From a bacterium (lineage in GTDB: Bacteria; Planctomycetota; UBA1135; GCA-002686595): 32,552 bases of DNA. The notes under the pieces were generated by a model. The model saw only the letters and a list, made by a program, of their open reading frames with translations, was not told where the DNA came from and made no database searches. The stretch spans positions 1 to 32,552 of the forward strand of contig JAAELL010000376.1 in the NCBI GenBank assembly GCA_024226735.1, written 5' to 3'. The position numbers and the translations under genes are program-made. Below are positions 8,801 through 16,778 of this stretch, one piece after another (within the stretch, counting starts at the first letter, position 1; every line of letters starts with the position of its first letter).

Positions 8801-11544
8801 TGCACGCTCGCCAGCTTGAGCAGCATGCGTCCGTTCGACGGCGCGCCAGCGATGCCTTTCTCGAGCGCTTCGATCGCCTCGTCGTACAGCTCGTGCTTGT
8901 CGTAGAGACGCGCGACCTTGTTCGGGTCGCTGACCTGCGCGAGGACCTGCTCTGCGCGCTGCAGGTTGCCGCCCTGGATCGAGGCTTCGCCGATCTTGAC
9001 CGCGAGGCTCGTGCGGTCGGAGTCGGGCAGCTTCCAGAGGGCTTCGTAGTCGGCAATCGCGTCGTCGAAGCGCTCCATCAGCGCGTAGATGCGGCCGCGC
9101 TGGTCGAGCAGCTTGGACTCGCGCGGCTGGAACGTCAAAAGGCGCTCGAGCATCTCGAGGGCGAGCTCGTACTCGAGCTCGCGCACGTAGATGTCGACCA
9201 GCATCAGCGGCGACTCGCCGTCGTACGGGTTGTCCTGCACGCGGCGCCGTAGGTTCGAGATCTCCTCCTCGATCCGACCCGCCTCCGAGAGCAGCACGTA
9301 GTACGCCTGGCGCGCCTTGTCGCGCGTGTCCTCGTCCTCGGACTCGACCGCGAGCTGCGTCTGTTCGCGCGCCTTGTCCCATTCGCCCATGCGCTTGTAA
9401 GCATTGGCGAGGTCGAGCCGGTACTCGCCGTCCGTCGGCTTCAGGCGCACCGCCTGCTGCATGCACTCGGCGACCTTGTCGTGTAGGCCGAGCTTCTCGT
9501 ACGCGTCGGCGACCTCCTTGAACGCGGCGGGGTTGTCCGGCGCGCCGCGCAGGATCTCGTCGTAGCACTCGAAGGCCTTGTTCTGGTCGAGCAGGGCGAG
9601 GTGGATGCGCGCGACCTCTTTCAGGTACTTGCGCCGCGCCTGCGGCTTCTGGGCGATGAGCGTCTCGTACTGCTCCAGCGCCGCGCGGTGGTCGCCGCGG
9701 TCTTCGTACATGCGCGCGAGCGACTTGCGTGACTCCTCGTTCGTCGGCTGGACGGCGAGGAGCTGCTCGTAGACCTGGATCGCCGACTCGGGGTCGCGGC
9801 GCTGCTTGTGCAGCTTGCCGAGAATGAGATAGGGTGCGACGTCGGTCGAGCCGCCGTCGACAGCCTCCTGCTCGAACTCCGTCAGAGCGTCGGTGCGGCC
9901 GGTGTTGCGGTACAGCCGCACGAGCTTGTCGACCGCGCTCGTGCGCAGCGTCGCCTCCTTCGCGCGATTGATGACGTCGTGCAGGATCGAGCTCGCGCGC
10001 TCGTGGTTGCCCTCGCGGATCAAGAGGTCTGCGAGCCGATTGAACAGGCGCGCGTCGTCGCCCGCGATCTCGATCGCGGCCTCGAGCACCTCGCGCGCGC
10101 GCTCCGGGTGGCCGTACTCGCTCCAGAGGGACGACAGGTCGTCGAGCCGCGCGACGTTGCCTTGGGCTTGCGTCGCCGCGCGTTCGAGGAGCGCGGGGAC
10201 CTCATCGCGCCGGTCGCGCACCGACAGGAACGCCGCGAGGTCGGCGTAGTGGCGCATCTCCGCTGGCTCGAGCGTGATCGCCTTTTCGTACATCGCGACC
10301 GCGTCCTCGGGCTGATCGTAGAGCGCGTAGAAGCTCGCGAGCCGCACGCACAGACCGGAGTCGGTGAGGCGCTTCTCGAGCGTCTGGTTCCACTGCAGGC
10401 GCGCCTGCTCGAGGCGCCCCTCGGACGCGAACACCTTGCCGAGCTCGAGGTAGAGCTCCAGCTCCTCGGGCTGCTCGAGGAGGATGCGCTGGTACTCCGC
10501 GATCAGGCCGTCGGTGTCTTCGAGGTTCTCGAGGGCTTCGATCAGGCGCCGCGACAGCTTCAGGTCTTTCGGGAAGTCGGCGGTCGCTGCCTGCAGGACG
10601 TCGCGCGCTTCGTCGCGCCGCGTCAGCTCCTCCAGCACGCGTGCATGGAACTCGCGCGCGTCGAGGTCCTGGCTGTTCGCGTCGGCCGACGCCTGCGCGG
10701 TCCCGAGCAGATCCTCGAGCGACCCGCCGCGCTTGTGGATCGCGAGCACGCGCTCGAAGAGATCGCGCTTGAGCCAGTTGCCGCGCGCCATGAGGCCGAT
10801 CGCCTCGTCGTAGGTGCCCAGCGCCTGCTCGTACTGGGTCAGTTGCTCCTGCAGCCGCCCCATCTCCGCCATGACGCGGCAGCGCTTGGACGTGTCCTTT
10901 CCGGCGAGCTCCTCTGCGACGGCGAACTCGGTCAGTGCCTCCTCGTGCAGCCCGTGGTCGGCGAGCTCCGAGGCAGCCTCGAGGCGCAGGTGGAAGTTCT
11001 CGGGGTCGAGCGCCGCCAGCGCCTGGAACGCGGCGTACGCCTTCTCGCGATCGCCGGACGCGAGGAAGGCCTTGCCGAGTTTCTTGTTGAGGGCCTCGAG
11101 CAGCTCCTCGTCCTTGGTGGAGGCGACCGCCTCCTCGAGCACTTCGAGCGCCTTGGCGACCTCGTTGCGCGCGAGGTAGAACTCCCCCGTGAGCGCGAGG
11201 AGCTGCGCGTCCTTCTTCTCGATCCCGTTCAGGACCTCGAGCCCGCGGTCGCGCTCGTCGGTCACCGCGTAGAGCCGCGCCAGGACGACCTTGCCCGCGA
11301 TGCCAGCGGGGTCCTCCTCGACGAGCTGCTCGTAGGCCGTCACGAGGTCCTGGAGCCCGTTGATCGCGACGGCCTTCTCGACGAGGCTGTCGAAGGCCCA
11401 CGCGTTGTAGGGCTTGCGCGCCAGGTACTTCTTGAAGCTCTCGATCTGCTTCGCGGGGTCCTTGCCGTCCTGGGCCCGGACTGGGGCTGGCGCGAGGGCG
11501 AAGAAGAGAAGGAGGAGGGCGGCGAAGATCGAGCGCTGGCGCAT
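2821..11544 (-). CDS. giant exported TPR-repeat protein (copy 1)
   Basis: The protein has 2907 residues. It begins with a signal peptide (hydrophobic 6-19, likely cleavage after VRAQ) and is then built almost entirely from helix-turn-helix TPR units. Typical consensus stretches include LELYLELGKVFASEGRLEQA and YDEILRGAPDNPAAFKEVA. No enzymatic domain, membrane anchor or sorting tail is visible. Four Ser/Tyr/Gly-rich loops interrupt the solenoid near residues 1000, 1520, 2517 and 2663. It is a full-length paralog of the protein at 17403-26189; both share RKPYNAWAFDSL after the signal peptide and GLM(A/G)RGNWLKR further on. TPR solenoids bind other proteins or peptides, so a large periplasmic or extracellular scaffold is the likely role, with the partner unknown. 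The ATG at 11544 directly precedes the signal peptide. It lacks a strong ribosome site but sits about 30 bases after a plausible promoter. Confidence 0.93.
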   Translation of the reverse strand: MRQRSIFAALLLLFFALAPAPVRAQDGKDPAKQIESFKKYLARKPYNAWAFDSLVEKAVAINGLQDLVTAYEQLVEEDPAGIAGKVVLARLYAVTDERDRGLEVLNGIEKKDAQLLALTGEFYLARNEVAKALEVLEEAVASTKDEELLEALNKKLGKAFLASGDREKAYAAFQALAALDPENFHLRLEAASELADHGLHEEALTEFAVAEELAGKDTSKRCRVMAEMGRLQEQLTQYEQALGTYDEAIGLMARGNWLKRDLFERVLAIHKRGGSLEDLLGTAQASADANSQDLDAREFHARVLEELTRRDEARDVLQAATADFPKDLKLSRRLIEALENLEDTDGLIAEYQRILLEQPEELELYLELGKVFASEGRLEQARLQWNQTLEKRLTDSGLCVRLASFYALYDQPEDAVAMYEKAITLEPAEMRHYADLAAFLSVRDRRDEVPALLERAATQAQGNVARLDDLSSLWSEYGHPERAREVLEAAIEIAGDDARLFNRLADLLIREGNHERASSILHDVINRAKEATLRTSAVDKLVRLYRNTGRTDALTEFEQEAVDGGSTDVAPYLILGKLHKQRRDPESAIQVYEQLLAVQPTNEESRKSLARMYEDRGDHRAALEQYETLIAQKPQARRKYLKEVARIHLALLDQNKAFECYDEILRGAPDNPAAFKEVADAYEKLGLHDKVAECMQQAVRLKPTDGEYRLDLANAYKRMGEWDKAREQTQLAVESEDEDTRDKARQAYYVLLSEAGRIEEEISNLRRRVQDNPYDGESPLMLVDIYVRELEYELALEMLERLLTFQPRESKLLDQRGRIYALMERFDDAIADYEALWKLPDSDRTSLAVKIGEASIQGGNLQRAEQVLAQVSDPNKVARLYDKHELYDEAIEALEKGIAGAPSNGRMLLKLASVQEKIGRREDSAETLERMLSLQGDSWRVLKRLGDLYDDLHEKERSLEIGKRLFGLIRVPDRKENDDPDKDKKSNPWAASRRSSYYYSSRNTRYHERVQALKTYFEEKGYVEDFLELGITEVKKHPANDALFDTVWYTFEQVGDREEEARELIREVREGTVDKRRIPPSYTRETWANTLDSREVGLYRENAAFGETRLAELGERATAGNATEPAFVERAQLLGYLQRDDERAAVLREGLELFPDSYRLWTALGVVLQSEKDYTAAAEAFTKLVPLLEASGLPEAEKRRLDKSFRKQQRQYLQGFPPHIQRRVKDEHIRRLYGLTYGPSTSLSWGLGTTPSLDGARLRLAQCRLKLDEKDEARAVLVSLEPENPEFITRWTSIAKAYFKEEMYADAEQVYVRLEKLDRELGADPIIGHNRSWSSRFNDAMKDFAFILEKRGEYMRAFDLLRSYGSRNQGELMLTTHEMLDGAEAYYREQMDAASAALDAEAEGEEDTTAWRNASLKLADVLAFQKRWDEVLAVHEMLAERIEGDFTVLKNIAALHQRAARVDDAIATHYRIIDRKRELNRLMRRREKPTGRVLAPVAPQGLTTSSDYNITRLGRSYYGSTASIHNVRENFSAILKLYLDQKRTSEATEVLRQIAREDAVAFRRMGYTVRNLVNQYQLGADAVPIMRLLHSYNPDDSNTALEYAKAMIKANKLDDAHKVLTQVMNKAKGSSFYVDRARKELDELELRMGYNEKFTLEDLRESAESDVKNVRSRMKFARRLFKLRRYDDALAEGRRAEDLAPHLDHVSKFVTECLQVLDRREELEERIVKLRDKTNDKQKKFTMTVQLANWMLERGEIDAIDAMFGETFQVQSGGWVDFAPSSWYIEKGRFDKAKELLEEEIASVGRGQWVSDEAQMRLEALHLLDGDPTKALDKAWERFEKANGRQQKITFFGQLPGILRRLPDLADYEDELKASAAEHGGLRGALYETAFYLALGEMDEVESRLDTLSQTGEEAVFLYPVLIDLARQRGDLETAYTYLERLEAQHKMSKSRKVGTAIGSISEKNAVIAEKAGILHDLGREEEAFAMLEQMLEGEDEKEARPIKKSIASMYERWEDAARLTREQIDDEGEKSYGTLNSLATYELEMGNTEEALAILRRSLILSGRNDSVRRRLMDVYRKTGELETYLDELLEEAAQDPDDAKLARVLIEVALELDRSDVAIETATRLAERSEEQASILPFLMRAHMRLGEPEKAFAAREQLLDTGAKANVRSGYALHIAAFHAREDRFEEAVQAIKKGYGDEDTVESRRAVMSFLQGWERWEETLAAADAVLELAPQDSTGTGAKIRALGKLDRSAEALEICFEVLLDPEREDTESIARIQVALRAGGLAVEDEWRAKLEADASDVDALFRLGMLYVSRSDWKPAAEHLDALLELQPDHRRALQEVWKAHYALGHKEKTRAALEANVDMLDREQGVIEDSWRMRNKINNHRRLLGELEMLDGDREACLAQWERPIGERYKEVQSYMYAYYNSPLQDKYSYTSWLRSHGMYKEYVETERARGWFDNWGATRNKVNILYARFDAGEHDEVLEEAWIAVAEPGRGLVVAPSSGYYFSSYSSSNIDPNWSALIGFHEQLGRMDELKARIEKELEADPEDAVMTGLRDYIRAQDEEWEAIAKQREELLEKNEGNVTAMQKLAEAYIELERYEEALALLGRVFARQRAKLPNAQGDEYVYTTSVKSGRKTKGQIRFKWGGSSSNYGGGIRYYSSRRNDGSTTESATRRSMMALLMKLGRRDEALELERIELDLSRLDANQYLSMPLTLASAYAKLELDEEVERLALLAVERSRDDGKRAHEQMLTYFRKREDAERRREYAEKLLPALDESVEESPYSARVYVTRAQHKLWELGDADGARADCEVALAFEPYNDGALRLLAWAAFRAGQKAEALQAFEEVERLTFALGKSRSADLYYGLGLARAEAPEAEAALRKALSMSDTHRMADEARARLE

Positions 11545-11582
11545 GTGCTTGGCGTAGGGTTCGCGTGGACGCTGGCTGGCCG

Positions 11583-11611
11583 ATTGTCACGAGGGGGACC
11601 GTATCCGGCAA
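11583..11611 (-). promoter_or_regulatory. putative sigma-70-type promoter of giant TPR gene 1
   Basis: On the minus strand, TTGCCG (11611-11606) and GACAAT (11588-11583) are separated by 17 bases. This would start transcription near 11576 and give a leader of about 30 bases before the ATG at 11544. The same -10 hexamer occurs in the promoter of the methionine operon at 26395. The call rests on pattern only. Confidence 0.4.
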
Positions 11612-11667
11612 GCCGGGGTCAGTTACGACCGGAAGCCTTACCTCTTCTCCGCGGGCGGGGATGAGGC

Positions 11668-11707
11668 AAAAAGACGCGGCATCCCCCCACAGGGTGGGGA
11701 GATGCCG
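11668..11707 (-). terminator. rho-independent terminator of the GNAT-like gene
   Basis: The hairpin at 11677-11707 pairs CGGCATC plus CCCCAC with its near-perfect complement, with one mismatch in about 14 pairs. On the minus strand it is followed after GCG by TCTTTTTG. It lies 33 bases past the stop codon at 11741. It should separate the upstream genes from giant TPR gene 1, which then needs its own promoter. Confidence 0.85.
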
Positions 11708-11740
11708 CTGGTCATGCCCTGGCGGTGAAGACTTCCGCAA

Positions 11741-12685
11741 TCACAGGTCGGCCTTGTCCACCGCGGAGACGGCGACTACCACGTCACCGTTGTTTCGGTC
11801 GAAGTTGTTCGATTCGAGATACCCTACGATGTCCTCCAGCCCGTCGACGTGTTCGGGGTAGCTCCCGAGCTGTTGCTTGTAGATACCCCTGAGGATGCCG
11901 GTCTTGGCAACCTCGGACCGCTCTGCATCGGTGAGCTCCTCGGTGCGCTTGGCGATTTGAGGGACGTTTTTGCAGAGGAACTCGAACAGGCGCTCCCCCT
12001 CGCGGTCCACGAAGCTCCGGTCGAATGGATAGAGCAGTGAGCTACGCTTGTAGCGACGTAGGATCAGCGGATTCTGCGTGCAGCCACCGACCCAGCCAAT
12101 GTTGCTGCGTCGGAACTGCGTCTGGATCTCGGCCACGGGGGAGTTCGAGAAGCGGCGTCCTTGCCACCGGCGTGTCAGGCAGATGCTGTCCTCCCAGAGC
12201 AGGTCGCGTCCGTTGAACGGCTTCGGTGCGATCGTGTAGATCGCATATCCCTGGATCTCGTTGTCGCCGTCCACGGCCAGAGCCAGGACCTTTGCGTTGC
12301 GGACGCGCTCCACGACCTTCCCTGCAGGCCAGACGTCGTTCTCGTCGACCGCGAAACCATCGATGAAGACGCTCTGGATGCGAGAGACCAGCCAGTCCTG
12401 GGGAGCCGCTCCGTTCGGGTAGAAGAACCTCCAGCTGAGCTGGTGCGTCGTGAAGAAGTCGTGGGAGAGGTCCCGATAGAGAGCGTTGTAGCTCACGTGC
12501 CGAGCGGCCTCCTCGCACTCGCTCAGAGCCTGAGCCCACTCTTCCCCGCGCATGTGCGTGTCGACCTGCCGCCCCAGGTCCTGGAGCCGCTCGCGAAACT
12601 CGGAATCGCTGAAGACGTGCTCGCGGGTTCCGAGCGAGTAGGCGGGGAAGCGCACGGACTTGCTGACGTCGACGACGAAACTCAT
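11741..12685 (-). CDS. GNAT-like N-acyltransferase-fold protein, function unknown
   Basis: The 314-residue frame starts at MSFVVDVSKSV. An upstream in-frame ATG at 12901 would add 72 residues that do not look coding. The middle has a GNAT-like order: a helix IQSVFIDGFAV, a strand AKVLALAVDGD, then EIQGYAIYTIAP, then LWEDSICLTRRWQGRRFS. The last could be the acyl-CoA pyrophosphate loop (usual form Q/RxxGxG/A), although WQGRRF is not canonical. The C-terminal third is charged and ends with DVVVAVSAVDKADL. There is no signal peptide, so it is probably cytoplasmic, unlike its neighbours. Codon choice looks less GC-biased than in flanking genes, which could mean separate acquisition. It sits 280 bases after the propeller gene and has its own strong terminator. 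The substrate cannot be inferred, and the fold call itself is moderate. Confidence 0.6.
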   Translation of the reverse strand: MSFVVDVSKSVRFPAYSLGTREHVFSDSEFRERLQDLGRQVDTHMRGEEWAQALSECEEAARHVSYNALYRDLSHDFFTTHQLSWRFFYPNGAAPQDWLVSRIQSVFIDGFAVDENDVWPAGKVVERVRNAKVLALAVDGDNEIQGYAIYTIAPKPFNGRDLLWEDSICLTRRWQGRRFSNSPVAEIQTQFRRSNIGWVGGCTQNPLILRRYKRSSLLYPFDRSFVDREGERLFEFLCKNVPQIAKRTEELTDAERSEVAKTGILRGIYKQQLGSYPEHVDGLEDIVGYLESNNFDRNNGDVVVAVSAVDKADL

Positions 12686-12965
12686 CGCCGCCACTTCATG
12701 ATGGACGCCCTTCTTCTTGTCTTTCTTGACGGTGTCGGTTCGAGCCTGATAGCTGTTGAGTCCGAGGCTCGCCAGCGTGAGGAACGGGAAACTGGCCAAA
12801 TCCAGGCCCGGGTCCCGATCGCGATCGAGTCGATACGGGCAACCCCTGAGGGCAGGGAAAGCCCGGACGATCGCGTCGCGCGTCGTCAACGCGATGCGCA
12901 AACAGGAAACCGGGGACGTGGTGAGCCTTGCGAGACGCCGCTCGAGGACGACGTTCCGCGAACGC

Positions 12966-15900
12966 TCAGAAATCGCGCTTGCGCGCCGTGTCGTCGTCCT
13001 CCTCCACCTCGAAGCTCTCGAGCCACTCCTCTTCGTACGTGATCCAGCGGCTGTCGGCCTGGTTCGGATCGTTCACGACCTCGAACTCCGTGCGCATCTC
13101 TTCGCCGTCGACGCCGAGCACCGCGACGTACGTGCCGGGTGCGGCGAGGCGGAAGCTGCGGCGGCGGCGCTGGCCGGGTTCGCCGCCCTGCCTGGACGCG
13201 CGCAGATTCCAGCTCAGGAAGTGCATGCCCTTGCCCTTCGGCGGGTCGGTGAAGGTGTAGACTTTTTCGCCGTCCGACTTCTCGATCGACAGTCCGACCG
13301 AGCGCGCTTTCTTGCCCAGCGAGTAGACGATCTGCGCGCCCGTCGCGGGGTTCTCGCCGGCGAAGCGGCGCGTGCCCTGACCGCGGCTCGAGCCGCGGCG
13401 CCAGCGCACAACCGTGTTGGGCTTGTGCAAGTGGGCGTCCGCGTCGATCGTATCGGTGCTGGTCTGGCGCAGGGGCGTCACGTCGACGATCCAAATGCTG
13501 CGGCCGTGCGTGCCCGCGATCAGCTCGCCGCTGGTCGGGTGCTGGGCGAAGTCGTGCACGGCGACGGTCGGCAGGTTCGAGCCCATCGGAGTCCACGAGG
13601 CGCCGGTGTCGACCGAGACCCAGGCGCCGAATTCGGTGCCGAGGTAGAGCACGTCGCGGTTCTCGATGTCCTCGGCGAACGCGCGCGCGCTGCCCGCTTC
13701 ATCGGGGAGGTTGCCGCGCAGGGAAGTCCAGCTCTCGCCGCCGTCGTCGGACATGTAGACGTGCGGCACGAGGTCGTTCGAGCGGTGGCCGTCGAAGGTG
13801 ACGTAGACGCGGCTCTCCTTGTACCTCGACGGCACGACGTTCGACACGTAGCGCCGACCCGGCATGAGCTGGTCGATCGTGTCCTTCTTGAACTTGCGCT
13901 TCTTGGGCTTCTTCTTCTCCCCTGAGTCGTCCTCCTCGGTCGCTTCCTCCTCGTCGGGCGGGTCCTGTTCCGTCGCCGCGTCGGCAACGACGTCCGCGGC
14001 AGCGGCGCTCTCGCGCTTGGCGCTGAACTCGAACGTGAACGCGCCACCGGCGCCCGAGATGTCTCCGGACATCGTTTCGCCGTCGACGGTCCCGTCGAAG
14101 TCGAGCGTCAGCGCCTCGCCGGGGAACGTGAACGTCACCTTCTTGGTCTCGGCGTCCCAGCGAATCTTGCTGAGCGCTCCCGAGCCGATTTCCGCGTCGA
14201 TCGTGCCCTCGAGCTTGCCGTCCTTGGCCTCCTCGAACTCGAGCGAGAAGTGACCCTCGTCGTCGCTCTCGATGCCCTCGCCGACGGCCTTGGCCTTCCA
14301 GGCCCCCACCAGCGGGTGATCGCCCGGCGCGACGTCCTCGGCGTTCGGTCCGCGGGCCGGCTCCTTCTCGTCGGCCGCGGGCTCGGCCGCGGCCGCGACA
14401 TCCTTCGGCTCGGGCTTCTCCTCTTCCGGCTCGCCGTTGAGGGTCCACAGGTCGATCCACTCCTTGCCGCCGTCGCGCGTCGTCCACAGGCCGCCATCGT
14501 CGGTGCCTGCGTACAGGACGTCCGGATCGATCGGGCTCTCGCCGATCGCCGTCGCCGAGCCGCGGTCCGTCGGGGTGATCTCAGGCGAGATGCGCTTGAG
14601 CCCCGTGCCCTTGTCGAAGGAGCGGAACACGAAGTTGCCCGCGCTGTAGTAGATGCGCGAGTTGTGGTGGGACAGCATGAACGGCGTGTTCCAGTTGAAG
14701 CGGTAACGCGTGCCGCGCGGGGCGCGCGGGCGGAATCCGCCGCCTTCGCCCGTGCGCAAGTTGCTGCGCCGCATGCCTCCGTTCTGGCTCTCGTAGTAGA
14801 TGAGGTCCGGGTCGGTCTCGTCGACGAGGCACACGAAGCCGTCGCCGCCACCGACGCGGAACCAGTCGGAGTTGAGCGAGCCGCCCGCGATGCGGTTCGG
14901 TCCGCCCCAGCTGCCGTTGTCCTGCAGTCCGCCGTACACCTTGTAGTCGCGGGTCGCGTCGACGCCGACGTTGTAGAACTGCCCGATCGCGACGTGATTG
15001 TGGTGGTCCCAGGAGTCCATGCGGTCCCAGGTCACGTGGATCCCGCCGTCGTTGCCGAGGATCATGTGGCGGCCGTCGGTGGGATCGACCCACAGGGCGT
15101 GGTGGTCGACGTGGATGCCGCGCCCGCCGTCGGAGGTGAACGTGACACCGCCGTCTTTCGAGCGGTAGAGCGAGGTGCCGAGCACGTACACGTTGTCGAC
15201 GTTGGAAGGATCGATGCGGATCTCCGAGTAGTACATCGGCCGCGGGTTCAAGGAGTTGACCCGGACCCAGCTCGTGCCGCCGTCGTCGGAGCGGTAGATG
15301 CCGCCGTAGTTGTCGCCCTCGGGTCCTTGCTCGTCCTGGACGTTCTGGCGCTGGCCGCCGAGGCCGATCGAGTGGCGGCCGGCGCGCGGGTAGCCGAGCG
15401 AGTCGGTCGCGTCTGCGTCCTCCTCGTCTTCGGGGCGCGTGCCGAACGTGCATTCGAGCTCGACGACCTCACCGTCGCGCACCACCTCGAGCGCGATCGT
15501 CTCTCCGGAGAGGCTCGTGCGGATCTTCTTCTGCAGCGCAGCCCAGTCGATGACTGTCTTGTCGCCCACGCGCACGACGATGTCGTCCTTCTGCAGGCCG
15601 GCTTCCGCGGCCGGGCTCTCCTCGGTCACCTCGAGCACACGCGCACCGACCTCGGCGTCGCCGCAGCTCACACCCATGTAGGCCGCGTTCTCCGGTTCCT
15701 GCGTGATCTTCTCGGTCTCGATGACGGCGTAGACGATCTTCGAGTCGCCGGCGTAGAAATCGATGCCGATGCGGCCGAGCATCACGGTCGGCAGGCCCTC
15801 GGTCAGCTTCTGGAACGTCTTGCCGCCGTCGCGCGTCTCGTGCAACCCGCTGCCCGCGCCCCACTTCTTCTTGGGGTCGTTGGTATCGTGCAGGTCGCGC

Positions 15901-16655
15901 TGGCGCTCGTAGGTGGCGACGAGCAGGTGCTCGGGCTCCGAGGGATCCATCTTGACGTCGATCACGCCGGTGAGGTCGTCGACGAAGAGGACCTTCTCCC
16001 ACGTCTCGCCGCCGTCAGTCGTCTTGAAGAGGCCACGCTGCTCGCTCGGGCCCCACAGCCTTCCGAGCACGCCGACGTACACCGTGTTCGGGTCGGTCGG
16101 ATGGATCGCGATGCCGCCGGTCTGGAAGCCCTCCGTGAGGCCCATGTGCATCCACGTCGCGCCGCTGTCGGTCGACTTGTACACACCGTCGCCCCACGAC
16201 ACGGAGTTGCGCGGATTGCATTCGCCCGTGCCGATCCAAAGCGTCGTCGGTTCCGACGGTGCGACAGCGACGCAGCCAATCGAGTTCGTGCGCTCGGAGT
16301 CGAACTGGTGCTCGTAGTCGACACCGTTGTTCGTCGTGTGCAGGAGACCGCCTCCGGCACTTGCGACCCAATACTCACAGCGGTCGTCCGGGTTGACCGC
16401 GACGTCGGTGATGCGGCCGCCCATGTTGGCCGGTCCGATCGAGCGCCAGCGCAGCCCCTCGGTCCATTTGGCCGGGAGCGACGGCTTGCCGATGTCGAGC
16501 GGCGGCCGGCCCTCGGGCTCCTTCTCTTCCTCCTGCGGCTCCTCCGCGTCGGGCGTCTCGGCCGACTCAGCCGCGGCGTCCTGGCCACGGAGTGCCGGAG
16601 CGAGAGCGAGGAACAGCAGGGACGGGAGAGCGCGCAGGAGGAGGGATCGAGACAT
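12966..16655 (-). CDS. exported sortilin-like Asp-box beta-propeller protein with inserted PDZ and FlgD-like tail
   Basis: The protein has 1229 residues. The start is ATG 16655, preceded by GGAG at good spacing and followed by a signal peptide (MSRSLLLRALPSLLFLALAP). At least nine Asp-box/BNR blades of the form S/T-x-D-x-G-x-T/S-W/F appear, for example STDSGATW (161), TTDGGETW (212), TRDGGKTF (274), SDDGGTSW (456), SKDGGVTF (499), TRDGGKEW (726), SDDGGESW (969) and SVDTGASW (1014). A PDZ domain is inserted between blades at about 325-406 (MGVSCGD, ESPAAEAGLQKDDIVVRVGD). A beta-rich insert lies at about 780-880 between acidic low-complexity linkers. A FlgD-type Ig-like domain closes the protein at about 1105-1195 (WNLR, APGTYVAVL). 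VPS10/BNR propellers bind peptides or glycans and PDZ domains bind C-termini, so a periplasmic binding or processing role is possible. No hydrolase active site is recognisable. Confidence 0.92.
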   Translation of the reverse strand: MSRSLLLRALPSLLFLALAPALRGQDAAAESAETPDAEEPQEEEKEPEGRPPLDIGKPSLPAKWTEGLRWRSIGPANMGGRITDVAVNPDDRCEYWVASAGGGLLHTTNNGVDYEHQFDSERTNSIGCVAVAPSEPTTLWIGTGECNPRNSVSWGDGVYKSTDSGATWMHMGLTEGFQTGGIAIHPTDPNTVYVGVLGRLWGPSEQRGLFKTTDGGETWEKVLFVDDLTGVIDVKMDPSEPEHLLVATYERQRDLHDTNDPKKKWGAGSGLHETRDGGKTFQKLTEGLPTVMLGRIGIDFYAGDSKIVYAVIETEKITQEPENAAYMGVSCGDAEVGARVLEVTEESPAAEAGLQKDDIVVRVGDKTVIDWAALQKKIRTSLSGETIALEVVRDGEVVELECTFGTRPEDEEDADATDSLGYPRAGRHSIGLGGQRQNVQDEQGPEGDNYGGIYRSDDGGTSWVRVNSLNPRPMYYSEIRIDPSNVDNVYVLGTSLYRSKDGGVTFTSDGGRGIHVDHHALWVDPTDGRHMILGNDGGIHVTWDRMDSWDHHNHVAIGQFYNVGVDATRDYKVYGGLQDNGSWGGPNRIAGGSLNSDWFRVGGGDGFVCLVDETDPDLIYYESQNGGMRRSNLRTGEGGGFRPRAPRGTRYRFNWNTPFMLSHHNSRIYYSAGNFVFRSFDKGTGLKRISPEITPTDRGSATAIGESPIDPDVLYAGTDDGGLWTTRDGGKEWIDLWTLNGEPEEEKPEPKDVAAAAEPAADEKEPARGPNAEDVAPGDHPLVGAWKAKAVGEGIESDDEGHFSLEFEEAKDGKLEGTIDAEIGSGALSKIRWDAETKKVTFTFPGEALTLDFDGTVDGETMSGDISGAGGAFTFEFSAKRESAAAADVVADAATEQDPPDEEEATEEDDSGEKKKPKKRKFKKDTIDQLMPGRRYVSNVVPSRYKESRVYVTFDGHRSNDLVPHVYMSDDGGESWTSLRGNLPDEAGSARAFAEDIENRDVLYLGTEFGAWVSVDTGASWTPMGSNLPTVAVHDFAQHPTSGELIAGTHGRSIWIVDVTPLRQTSTDTIDADAHLHKPNTVVRWRRGSSRGQGTRRFAGENPATGAQIVYSLGKKARSVGLSIEKSDGEKVYTFTDPPKGKGMHFLSWNLRASRQGGEPGQRRRRSFRLAAPGTYVAVLGVDGEEMRTEFEVVNDPNQADSRWITYEEEWLESFEVEEDDDTARKRDF

Positions 16656-16778
16656 CGCAGGCTCCGGGATGGACGGTGATCGCGTGGACGCAACCAGTCT
16701 ATCGGCGCGGGCGCGATCGTCCTTGCGGGGCGCGGTATCCGTTGTGTCAGCGTCCTCCGGTCTCAACCCGGGATCGGG

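Noticed and set aside
12686..12901. N-terminal extension of the GNAT-like gene
   Set aside because: The added 72 residues are not conserved-looking, and the MSFVV start gives a compact protein. The alternative remains possible.
14250..16679. Plus-strand 809-codon frame antisense to the propeller gene
   Set aside because: It has no recognisable domain and its composition is that of an antisense shadow. The minus strand has clear Asp-box repeats and a PDZ domain.
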